Below are positions 1-5,656 of a stretch of 5,656 nucleotides of DNA, one piece after another. The stretch is from contig CANHBU010000150.1 in assembly GCA_947458345.1 (NCBI GenBank), forward strand, positions 1 through 5,656, read 5' to 3'. The stretch comes from Comamonadaceae bacterium. GTDB lineage: Bacteria > Pseudomonadota > Gammaproteobacteria > Burkholderiales > Burkholderiaceae_C. Both the position numbers and the translations under genes were made by a program. The first letter of the stretch is position 1. Every line of letters starts with the position of its first letter. The notes under the pieces were generated by a model. The model was not told the DNA's origin, did not search any database, and was given only the letters and a program-made list of their open reading frames with translations.

Positions 1-807
1 CTGCGCGCCAACCTGGGCGACGAGCTGTTTTTACGCACGCAGTCGGGCATGGAGCCCACGCCCTACGCCCTGCAACTGGCCGAGCCGGTGGCGCAGGCCC
101 TGGGCGCTTTGCAGCAGGCGCTCAACGTTCGAGCGGCCTTCGACCCGCCAAGCAGCACGCGCAGCTTCACGCTGGCCATGACCGATGTGGGCGAAATGTA
201 CTTTCTGCCCGTTCTGGTCGATGCCCTGACCCGGCGGGCGCCGGGCGTGACGCTGCAGGTGGTCAGCGTGACGCAGGCCGCGCTCAAGGACGAGATGGCC
301 ACCGGCCGCATCGACCTGGCCCTGGGGCTGCTGCCGCAGTTGCAAGCGGGCTTTTACCAGCAGGCGCTGTTTCGGCAAGACTATGTGGCACTGATGCGCA
401 AAGGCCATCGCCTGGCCCGCCCGGGCCGGCTCACGCTCGAGGCCTTCATGGCGGCCGAGCATGTGCGCATCGAGGCGGCCGGCACCGGCCACGGCCGGGT
501 CGACCAGGCGCTAGAAAAACAGAAACTGCGGCGGCGCTTTCGCCTGACGGTGCCGCACTACGTGGCCCTGGGCGATGTGCTGCGGCACTCGGACCTGATC
601 GCCACCGTGCCCGAGCGCTTTGCCGACCGCGCCCTGCAACCCTTCGAGCTGCTCAAGCGGGCGCTGCCGGTGGCGGTGCAGACCAGCGCGATTCACCAGT
701 TCTGGCACAGCCGGCTGCACCGCGACCCGGGCCACCAGTGGCTGCGCCAGCAGATCGGTCAGCTCTTCACAGACGGCCAGCTGGCCAGCGGCGAGCAGGC
801 CATGTAG
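1..807 (+). CDS. LysR-family transcriptional regulator, 5'-truncated by window edge
   Basis: The frame is open from base 1 to the TAG at 805-807, giving 268 residues; a typical LysR regulator has about 300. The first residues (LGDELFLRTQSGMEPTP) match the end of the winged helix-turn-helix in this family, so about 35-45 N-terminal residues, including the recognition helix, lie outside the window. The ATG at 49 is internal (GMEPTP) and is not the start. The rest is the periplasmic-binding-protein-like effector domain. Its opening, FTLAMTDVGEMYFLPVL (about residues 56-72 of the visible part), resembles the DntR/NahR/LinR-like subgroup, members of which often respond to aromatic or chlorinated compounds. 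That subgroup placement is from memory and does not identify the ligand. LysR proteins usually regulate a divergently transcribed neighbour, which here would be upstream and unseen. The gene converges on the thioredoxin-like gene with a 43-bp gap, so that gene is not an obvious target. Confidence 0.9.
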   Translation: MRANLGDELFLRTQSGMEPTPYALQLAEPVAQALGALQQALNVRAAFDPPSSTRSFTLAMTDVGEMYFLPVLVDALTRRAPGVTLQVVSVTQAALKDEMATGRIDLALGLLPQLQAGFYQQALFRQDYVALMRKGHRLARPGRLTLEAFMAAEHVRIEAAGTGHGRVDQALEKQKLRRRFRLTVPHYVALGDVLRHSDLIATVPERFADRALQPFELLKRALPVAVQTSAIHQFWHSRLHRDPGHQWLRQQIGQLFTDGQLASGEQAM

Positions 808-850
808 CGGCGCGAGCGCCTCACGGGCTCAGGCTGGCCGGCTTGCGCCC

Positions 851-1807
851 TCAGTTGAGCATCATGCTGAGCTTGCGCCGGTAGCTCGAGACCAGGGCGA
901 CCTGGGGGTCTTCCTGCACGGCGCTGGCGCCCACCAGCTCGATGCCGGCGGCCGTCTTGCCGGGGGTCGCGCCGACGGCCTTGGGCTTGGGCGGGCTTAG
1001 CAATTCCAAAATCGCCACCAAGGTCTTGCGCGGCAGCTCGTCGGCCCATTTCTTGTCGCGCATGATGATCTCGAGCAGCTCGTCCATGGCCTCGGTCCAC
1101 TGGCCGGCGGCCATGAGCAGGCGGGCCTTGGCCAGACGGGTGTCGAAGTCGCGCTTGTTCTGGGCAATGGCCGCATCAAACTGCTCCAGGCTCCAAGCGC
1201 CGCGCGGATCGGTGGTGACGAACTGCAGCGCCGCCAACCACTGCTTGAGCGCCTCAAAGCGCAGCGCCACCGGAATGCGCGCGAGCGCCGGCGCCAGTGC
1301 CGCCTGGGCCTGGGCCAACTGACCGACCCCAATGAGCAGCTTGATGTAGTCAAAGCGCGCGTCGTCGTTGGCTGGGTCGGCCTCAAGCGCCGCGGCCAGT
1401 TTGTCGACGGCGCTTTGCAGATCGCCCTCGTCCATCAGCTCCTGCGCCTGCTCGGCATCGACCTGGGCCTGCAGCTCGTCCTGGCTGGGCAGGTGTTTGT
1501 CGAGGAACTCCTTGATCCGGCCCTCGGGCAAGGCGCCGGCAAAGCCGTCGACCGGTCGGCCACCGATGAGCAAGACGCATGTAGGGATGCTGCGAATGCC
1601 AAAGGCGCCGGCGAGCTGCTGCTCGTCGTCGGAATTGATCTTGACCAGCTTGAAGCGCCCCTCATAGTCGCGCTCGACTTTCTCCAAGATGGGCCCGAGC
1701 GATTTGCAAGGGCCACACCAAGGGGCCCAGAAATCGACCAGAACGGGGGTGGTCATGGAAGCGGCGATGACTTCCTGCTCAAAAGTCGCCATGGTCACAT
1801 CGATCAT
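851..1807 (-). CDS. cnoX: CnoX/YbbN-family thioredoxin-TPR protein (chaperedoxin-like)
   Basis: The 318-residue protein begins with a thioredoxin fold (about 1-107), with the active site WCGPCK (Cys31, Cys34) and the cis-proline loop SIPT (Pro75). A helical, TPR-like region follows (about 110-270), and the C-terminus carries a YRRKL motif (309-313). This order, and an ending resembling E. coli CnoX (YRRQL), identify the CnoX/YbbN family: cytoplasmic proteins that hold unfolding clients, deliver them to foldases, and can protect cysteines by mixed disulfides. E. coli CnoX lacks the CXXC pair, whereas this protein keeps a classical CGPC and so is probably redox-active (inference). It is longer than E. 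coli CnoX (about 284 residues), partly through a Pro/Ala/Gly-rich stretch at 271-299. The first ATG (MIDVT) is preferred because relatives, as I recall them, begin this way; Met6 is a possible alternative. No clear ribosome-binding site is visible. It is transcribed divergently from purE and has no signal peptide. Confidence 0.9.
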   Translation of the reverse strand: MIDVTMATFEQEVIAASMTTPVLVDFWAPWCGPCKSLGPILEKVERDYEGRFKLVKINSDDEQQLAGAFGIRSIPTCVLLIGGRPVDGFAGALPEGRIKEFLDKHLPSQDELQAQVDAEQAQELMDEGDLQSAVDKLAAALEADPANDDARFDYIKLLIGVGQLAQAQAALAPALARIPVALRFEALKQWLAALQFVTTDPRGAWSLEQFDAAIAQNKRDFDTRLAKARLLMAAGQWTEAMDELLEIIMRDKKWADELPRKTLVAILELLSPPKPKAVGATPGKTAAGIELVGASAVQEDPQVALVSSYRRKLSMMLN

Positions 1808-1821
1808 GTGAGTATGGTACC

Positions 1822-1846
1822 CGCTGGCTCCCCAACCCGGCCAGCG
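1822..1846. repeat. Perfect 7-bp inverted repeat between divergent cnoX-like gene and purE
   Basis: CGCTGGC (1822-1828) and its exact reverse complement GCCAGCG (1840-1846) are separated by 11 bases. The dyad sits inside the 68-bp divergent intergenic region, and its right arm overlaps where a -35 element for purE would lie. It could be an operator half-site pair or a transcript hairpin, or it could be chance in GC-rich DNA. It does not resemble the AT-containing E. coli PurR operator. The repeat is certain; a function is not. Confidence 0.4.
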
Positions 1847-1859
1847 CAGGGGCTGGGCG

Positions 1860-1865
1860 TAAAAT
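1860..1865 (+). promoter_or_regulatory. Candidate -10 box (TAAAAT) for the purE operon
   Basis: TAAAAT differs from the TATAAT consensus at one position and is the only AT-rich hexamer in an otherwise GC-rich gap. It lies 10 bases before the purE ATG, so a transcript would start near 1871-1873 with a leader of only about 3-5 bases. No good -35 match is present 16-18 bases upstream (CCGGCC region). No Shine-Dalgarno motif lies between it and the start codon, which fits a leaderless or near-leaderless message. It is supported by position and composition only. Confidence 0.4.
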
Positions 1866-1875
1866 CTCGCGCTTC

Positions 1876-2376
1876 ATGACAAGCGCTCCCACCCCCCTCA
1901 TCGGCGTGCTCATGGGCTCCAGCAGCGACTGGGACACCATGGAGCACGCGGTGCAGATCCTTCAACGCTTCGGCGTGGCCCATGAGGCACGGGTGGTGTC
2001 GGCCCACCGCATGCCCGATGAGCTGTTTGCCTACGCCCAAGCCGCCCAGGGCCGCGGCTTGCAGGCCATCATTGCCGGCGCTGGCGGTGCCGCCCACCTG
2101 CCGGGTATGCTGGCAGCCAAAACCACCGTGCCGGTGCTCGGCGTGCCGGTGGCCAGCCGCCACTTGCAGGGTGTCGATTCGCTGCACAGCATCGTGCAAA
2201 TGCCCAAGGGCATACCGGTGGCCACCTTTGCCATAGGCAACGCGGGCGCGGCCAATGCGGCTCTGTTTGCGGTGGCCATGCTGGCCTTGCACGACGCGGC
2301 GTTGGCGCGGGCCTTGCAAGACTTTCGCAGCGAGCAGACCCGCGCGGCGCAGGCCATGACGCTGCCGCCCACATGA
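1876..2376 (+). CDS. purE: N5-carboxyaminoimidazole ribonucleotide mutase PurE (class I)
   Basis: This cytoplasmic enzyme of de novo purine synthesis converts N5-CAIR, made by PurK, to CAIR. The 166-residue protein carries the class I signatures: GSSSDWDTM (14-22) for phosphate and substrate binding, SAHR (42-45) with the expected catalytic His44, [11 protein letters not shown] (68-78), [10 protein letters not shown] (107-116) and GNAGAANAA (120-128). Length is normal for bacterial PurE. The accompanying purK supports class I mutase activity over the class II AIR carboxylase, which needs no PurK. The ATG at 1876 is the only sensible start, since the next Met (13) would cut into the first beta strand and the phosphate loop. 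No Shine-Dalgarno is visible. Its TGA overlaps the purK ATG by 4 bp (ATGA, 2373-2376), suggesting translational coupling. It is the first gene of the purE-purK-sua5 operon. Confidence 0.97.
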   Translation: MTSAPTPLIGVLMGSSSDWDTMEHAVQILQRFGVAHEARVVSAHRMPDELFAYAQAAQGRGLQAIIAGAGGAAHLPGMLAAKTTVPVLGVPVASRHLQGVDSLHSIVQMPKGIPVATFAIGNAGAANAALFAVAMLALHDAALARALQDFRSEQTRAAQAMTLPPT

Positions 2377-3554
2377 AGCCGATTCTTCCCGGCGCCACCC
2401 TGGGTGTCATGGGCGGGGGCCAGCTCGGTCGCATGTTTGTGCATGCGGCCCAGCGTCTGGGCTATTTCACCGCCGTGCTCGACCCCGACCCACACAGCCC
2501 GGCCGGCCGCGTCAGCCATCACCATGTGCGGACCGACTACACCGACGCGCAAGGTTTGGCGCAACTGGCCCAACTGAGCGCGGCCATCACCACAGAATTC
2601 GAAAACGTGCCAGCCCAGGCGCTCGAGCAACTGGCGCTCTCACGAACCGTGGCCCCGGGCGCGGCCTGCGTGGCCATCGCGCAAGACCGCATCGAGGAAA
2701 AGGCCCACTTTCGCGCCTGCGCCGCGCTGTCAGGGGTGGACTGCGCCCCCTACGCGGTGATCCGCAGCGCCGCCGACTGCCAGGGCGCCAGCGCCCAATT
2801 GCTGCCAGGCATCCTCAAAACCGCCCGCCTGGGCTATGACGGCAAGGGCCAGTGGCGGGTGGGGACGCACGAGGAGCTGGCGCAGGCTTGGGCGCAGTCG
2901 GGGCAGGTGCCTTGCGTGCTCGAAAAAATGCTGCCCCTGGTGGCCGAATGCTCGGTGCTGCTGGCCAGAGGCCACGACGGCCAGGCCGTCAGCTATCCGG
3001 CCCAGCGCAATGTGCACGTGGACGGCATCCTGGCGGTCACCCATGCCTATCCGGCTTGCATGCCAGCTGCGCTCGTCGACCGCGCTGAGCGCGCCACCCG
3101 GGCGATCGCCCAGCAAATCGGCTATGTGGGCCTGCTGTGCGTGGAATTTTTTGTTGTGCAGGCGCCGCAGGGGCTCGAATTGGTCGTCAATGAAATGGCC
3201 CCGCGTCCGCACAACAGCGGCCACCACACCATCGACGCCTTTGACCATTCGCAGTTCGATCTGCAGGTGCGCGCCATGACCGGCTTGCCCCTGCCCACAC
3301 CGCGCCAGCACAGCCCGGCCATCATGCTCAACCTGCTGGGCGACATCTGGTTTGATGCGCAGGGGCGCGAACGCAGCCCCGATTGGGCGCAGCTGCTGGC
3401 CCTGCCGGGCACCCACCTGCACCTGTACGGCAAAACCCAAGCCAGGCGTGGCCGCAAGATGGGCCACCTGACCCTGACGGGGCCCGATCTGCCCGCGGTG
3501 CAGGCCAGCGCCCGGCGCTGCGCCGAGCTGCTGGGCTTGCCGGGGCTCGCATGA
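2373..3554 (+). CDS. purK: 5-(carboxyamino)imidazole ribonucleotide synthase PurK (ATP-grasp)
   Basis: PurK makes N5-CAIR from AIR, bicarbonate and ATP, feeding PurE. The 393 residues show the three-part ATP-grasp layout. An N-terminal Rossmann-like domain has GGGQLGRM (14-21) and TTEFENVP (73-80). The central ATP-grasp domain has the nucleotide-binding stretch [12 protein letters not shown] (149-160), [13 protein letters not shown] (183-195) and the Mg2+/substrate motif [14 protein letters not shown] (273-286). The C-terminal domain contains HLYGK and a GRKMGH motif near residue 360. All expected motifs are intact. It is somewhat longer than E. coli PurK (about 355), with the extra length spread across loops rather than in a new domain. 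The start overlaps the purE stop by 4 bp and has no clear Shine-Dalgarno, so initiation probably depends on ribosomes terminating purE. Its TGA (3552-3554) overlaps the sua5 ATG in the same way. A six-T run at 3147-3152 encodes Phe-Phe in frame and does not disrupt the gene. Confidence 0.97.
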   Translation: MKPILPGATLGVMGGGQLGRMFVHAAQRLGYFTAVLDPDPHSPAGRVSHHHVRTDYTDAQGLAQLAQLSAAITTEFENVPAQALEQLALSRTVAPGAACVAIAQDRIEEKAHFRACAALSGVDCAPYAVIRSAADCQGASAQLLPGILKTARLGYDGKGQWRVGTHEELAQAWAQSGQVPCVLEKMLPLVAECSVLLARGHDGQAVSYPAQRNVHVDGILAVTHAYPACMPAALVDRAERATRAIAQQIGYVGLLCVEFFVVQAPQGLELVVNEMAPRPHNSGHHTIDAFDHSQFDLQVRAMTGLPLPTPRQHSPAIMLNLLGDIWFDAQGRERSPDWAQLLALPGTHLHLYGKTQARRGRKMGHLTLTGPDLPAVQASARRCAELLGLPGLA

Positions 3555-4531
3555 TCCTGCCCGGCAGCGATCCGGCCGCCATCGCGCAGGCCGTGCAAAA
3601 GTTGGGTGCCGGCGAGTTGGTGGCCCTGCCCACCGAAACCGTCTACGGCCTGGCCGCAGACGCGCACAGCGATGCGGCGGTGGCCGGCATCTTTGCCCTC
3701 AAGGGCCGGCCAGCCGATCACCCGCTGATCGTGCACGTGGCCAGCGGCGCGCAGGTGGCCGACTATGCGGCCGAGGTGCCCGCCTTCGCCCAGCGCCTGA
3801 TCGACGCCTTCTGGCCCGGCCCGCTCACGCTCATCTTGCCGCGCCGCCCAGGTGTGGCCAAGACGGCAGCCGGTGGGCAAGACTCGATCGGCCTGCGCTG
3901 CCCCTCGCACCCGGTGGCGCAAGCGCTGATGCGCGCCTTTGGCCGCGGCCTGGCCGCACCCAGCGCCAACCGGTTCGGTCGGGTCAGCCCAAGCACCGCA
4001 GCCCATGTGCAAGACGAATTTGGCGATGCCCTGATGGTGCTCGACGGCGGGCCTTGCGAGGTCGGCATTGAGTCGACCATCGTCGACTGCACGCGGGGCG
4101 CACCGGTGTTGCTGCGGCCCGGCTGCATCACGCCGGCGCAGATCGAGGCGGCCTGTGGTCAGGCCTTGGCGGACGCGCTCGCGCAAGCCGCGCCGCGCGC
4201 CTCGGGCACTCTGGAGTCACACTACGCGCCGCGCGCGCAGGTACGGCTATTGAGCGCGGCAGAACTGCCGCAGCACCTGCGAGAACTGGCCGATCAGACC
4301 CACCCGGCTGGAGGCGGCATCGGCCTGTGGAGCGCGCAAGAGCCGCATACCGGCCTTGCAGGGCTGATCTGGCGCGAGCAGTCACGCGACCCGGCCGCAG
4401 CAGCCCACCAACTTTTTGCGGTGCTGCGCGAACTCGACGCCCTGGGCGTGGCCGAAATCTGGGTCGAGCAAGTGCCCTGCGGCGCTGCCTGGGACGGCGT
4501 GCGCGACCGACTGCAGCGCGCGGCTGCCTGA
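3551..4531 (+). CDS. sua5: L-threonylcarbamoyladenylate synthase, Sua5 type (two-domain)
   Basis: Sua5 condenses threonine, bicarbonate and ATP into threonylcarbamoyl-AMP, the donor for the t6A37 modification of tRNAs completed by the TsaD machinery. The 326-residue protein has an N-terminal YrdC/TsaC-like domain (about 1-205): PTETVYGLAADA (27-38), KGRPADHPLIVH (51-62, with the KxR pair Lys51/Arg53), WPGPLTL (88-94), SIGLRCP (112-118), PSANRFG (137-143, the SxN pair) and GIESTIVD (172-179). A linker, SGTLESHYAP (218-227), matches the conserved interdomain loop that covers the active site in Sua5. A C-terminal Sua5 domain (about 230-326) follows. That second domain makes this Sua5 rather than the short TsaC/YrdC type. 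The frame is open upstream to 3383, but the ATG at 3551 is chosen because it forms an ATGA overlap with purK and places the first helix and PTETVYG motif at normal distance. It is probably translated by coupling to purK. Confidence 0.95.
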   Translation: MILPGSDPAAIAQAVQKLGAGELVALPTETVYGLAADAHSDAAVAGIFALKGRPADHPLIVHVASGAQVADYAAEVPAFAQRLIDAFWPGPLTLILPRRPGVAKTAAGGQDSIGLRCPSHPVAQALMRAFGRGLAAPSANRFGRVSPSTAAHVQDEFGDALMVLDGGPCEVGIESTIVDCTRGAPVLLRPGCITPAQIEAACGQALADALAQAAPRASGTLESHYAPRAQVRLLSAAELPQHLRELADQTHPAGGGIGLWSAQEPHTGLAGLIWREQSRDPAAAAHQLFAVLRELDALGVAEIWVEQVPCGAAWDGVRDRLQRAAA

Positions 4532-4581
4532 AGGATTAGGCCCAATCGCCTTGAGGGCGCGGCTGCAACACCCCAGCCCCT

Positions 4582-5583
4582 TCAGGCCGGTAGGGCAGTC
4601 ACAGCGGTCGCTGCCTGCAGCGCGATCTCGTAAGAGCGCAGACGGGCACCGTGGTCATAGATCTGGCCGGCGACCATGAGTTCGTCGGCGCCGGTGCGCT
4701 CGACGAAAGCCTGCATCTGCTCGGCCACTGTCTCGGGTGAGCCGATGGCTGCGCAAGACAGCAAATTGCGCAGCAGAGACAGCTCGGGCGCGCCCAGTTG
4801 CTGCAAATAGCCGGGCCGCGGTGGGGGCAGCTTGCCCGGCCGGCCACTGCGCAGATTGATAAAGGCCTGCTGGGCCGAGGTGGCCAGAATCTGCGCCTGC
4901 TCATCGGTGTCTGCGGCAAAGACGTTAAAGCCGAGCATGACATAAGGCCGCGCCAGCCGCGCCGAGGGCGTGAAGCGCTCGCGGTAAATGGCCACGGCAT
5001 CCATCATCTGCGCCGGCGCAAAGTGCGAGGCAAAGGCAAAGGGCAGGCCCAGCATGGCCGCCAGCTGCGCGCCATAAAGGCTCGAACCCAGGATCCAGAT
5101 GGGAATCTCTAGGCCCGTGCCCGGCACCGCCCGCACCGGCTGGCGTGGCGAGGCCGACATATAGTCCATCAGCTCCAGCACATCTTGCGGGAACTCGTCG
5201 GAGTCGGATTGCAGGTTGCGCCGCAAGGCCCTTGCGGTTTGCATGTCAGAGCCCGGCGCGCGGCCCAGCCCCAGGTCGATGCGGCCCGGAAACAGCGACT
5301 CGAGCGTGCCGAACTGCTCGGCAATCACCAGCGGGCTGTGGTTGGGCAGCATGATGCCGCCGGCACCGATGCGGATGCTCGAGGTGCCGCTGCCGATGTG
5401 CGAGAGCAGCACCGCGGTGGCAGCACTGGCAATGCCCGGCATGCCGTGGTGCTCGGCCAGCCAGTAACGCTGGTAACCCAGGGCCTCGGCATGCCGAGCC
5501 AGGCTCAGGGAGTTGCGAAACGACTGCGCGGCCGTGCTGCCTTGGGCGATGGGCGAGAGGTCAAGAACAGACAAAAGGGTCAT
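4582..5583 (-). CDS. LLM-class flavin-dependent oxidoreductase, YhbW/MsnO8-like
   Basis: This 333-residue protein belongs to the bacterial luciferase-like monooxygenase superfamily, TIM-barrel proteins that use reduced FMN supplied by a separate reductase. Recognisable segments include LSVLDLSPI at the N-terminus (4-12), [17 protein letters not shown] (39-55), [21 protein letters not shown] (70-90, barrel strands and flavin pocket), [16 protein letters not shown] (98-113) and IPIWILGSS (160-168). Length and motifs match the family of E. coli YhbW (about 335 residues), whose substrate is unknown. It is complete, with no signal peptide or membrane segment. The [11 protein letters not shown] start is typical of the family; the 9 bases between it and the preceding stop contain no clear Shine-Dalgarno, so it may be translationally coupled to the upstream gene. 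It converges on sua5 across a 50-bp gap. A substrate cannot be assigned from sequence. Confidence 0.92.
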   Translation of the reverse strand: MTLLSVLDLSPIAQGSTAAQSFRNSLSLARHAEALGYQRYWLAEHHGMPGIASAATAVLLSHIGSGTSSIRIGAGGIMLPNHSPLVIAEQFGTLESLFPGRIDLGLGRAPGSDMQTARALRRNLQSDSDEFPQDVLELMDYMSASPRQPVRAVPGTGLEIPIWILGSSLYGAQLAAMLGLPFAFASHFAPAQMMDAVAIYRERFTPSARLARPYVMLGFNVFAADTDEQAQILATSAQQAFINLRSGRPGKLPPPRPGYLQQLGAPELSLLRNLLSCAAIGSPETVAEQMQAFVERTGADELMVAGQIYDHGARLRSYEIALQAATAVTALPA

Positions 5584-5592
5584 GGGGCCAGT

Positions 5593-5656
5593 TTAGGACA
5601 GATAGGGCAGCTTGCCCACGGCGTTGCCGCAAGGATCCCAAAAGCCTTCTGGCCCA
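5593..5656 (-). CDS. C-terminal fragment of an unidentified protein, possibly glyoxalase/VOC family
   Basis: Reading the minus strand from the window edge, one frame gives 20 codons and then TAA (5593-5595). The peptide contains FWDPCGNAVG and ends in LPYLS. F-x-DP-x-GN near the C-terminus is typical of vicinal-oxygen-chelate (glyoxalase/bleomycin-resistance) proteins, where it precedes the last metal-binding strand, so a VOC assignment is plausible. Twenty residues cannot prove it. The stop is 9 bp upstream of the flavin oxidoreductase start on the same strand, implying a shared transcript. Most of the gene is outside the window. Confidence 0.45.
   Translation of the reverse strand, partial: GPEGFWDPCGNAVGKLPYLS

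Noticed and set aside
809..820. GC hairpin (GGCG-CGAG-CGCC) just after the LysR stop, as a terminator
   Set aside because: The stem is only 4-5 bp and no T-run follows on either strand. It is too weak to call as an intrinsic terminator, although convergent genes flank it.
3147..3152. Six-T homopolymer in purK as a programmed slippage site
   Set aside because: The frame is intact on both sides, it encodes Phe-Phe at a hydrophobic strand, and no downstream frame extends a meaningful product.
2730..3467. Antisense open frame (245 codons) opposite purK
   Set aside because: It is a mirror-frame artefact of the purK codon bias, with His/Gln/Ala-rich composition and no domain recognised.
3383..3550. 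In-frame upstream extension of sua5 by 56 codons
   Set aside because: It overlaps the purK coding end in another frame, its translation is Pro/Arg/Gly-rich and unlike Sua5, and the ATG at 3551 gives a normal Sua5 N-terminus.
3122..4186. Long antisense open frame (354 codons) opposite purK and sua5
   Set aside because: It lies opposite two genes with complete family motifs, its translation is Arg/Ala/Gly-rich without recognisable motifs, and long antisense frames are expected in GC-rich DNA with this codon bias.
4547..4559. Hairpin CGCC-TTGAG-GGCG between convergent sua5 and the flavin oxidoreductase gene, as a bidirectional terminator
   Set aside because: It has a 4-bp stem and no U-tract in either direction, so it is indistinguishable from chance in GC-rich sequence.

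Overview
This is a GC-rich, densely coded bacterial chromosomal segment with housekeeping character. The purE-purK-sua5 arrangement, a CnoX/YbbN-type thioredoxin starting MIDVT, the strong C/G third-position bias and the near absence of Shine-Dalgarno motifs suggest a betaproteobacterium, probably Burkholderiales and perhaps Comamonadaceae. That placement comes from family recall, not from a search. No RNA gene, insertion sequence, CRISPR array or phage gene was seen.

Layout: (1) 1-807 (+) is the effector-binding part of a LysR-type regulator whose DNA-binding N-terminus lies upstream of the window. (2) 851-1807 (-) converges on it and encodes a thioredoxin-TPR protein of the CnoX/YbbN family with an intact CGPC active site. 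(3) A 68-bp divergent intergenic region (1808-1875) holds a perfect 7-bp inverted repeat and a -10-like TAAAAT close to the purE start. (4) 1876-4531 (+) is a tightly packed operon, purE-purK-sua5, in which both junctions are 4-bp ATGA overlaps. (5) 4582-5583 (-) encodes a luciferase-like flavin-dependent oxidoreductase (YhbW/MsnO8 type) that converges on sua5. (6) 5593-5656 (-) is the last 20 codons of a gene lying just upstream of the oxidoreductase, with a glyoxalase/VOC-like ending.

How the genes work together: PurK and PurE catalyse consecutive steps of de novo purine synthesis (AIR to N5-CAIR to CAIR). Sua5 makes the threonylcarbamoyl-AMP used for t6A37 on tRNAs that read ANN codons. 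PurK and Sua5 both consume ATP and bicarbonate, which gives the co-operonic arrangement a plausible metabolic logic. The CnoX-like protein, the LysR regulator and the flavin oxidoreductase have no evident pathway link to the pur operon.

I found no convincing new biological system. The points worth checking are the CGPC-bearing CnoX with a C-terminal linker insertion, the architecture of the divergent promoter region, and the doubly overlapping pur-sua5 operon.
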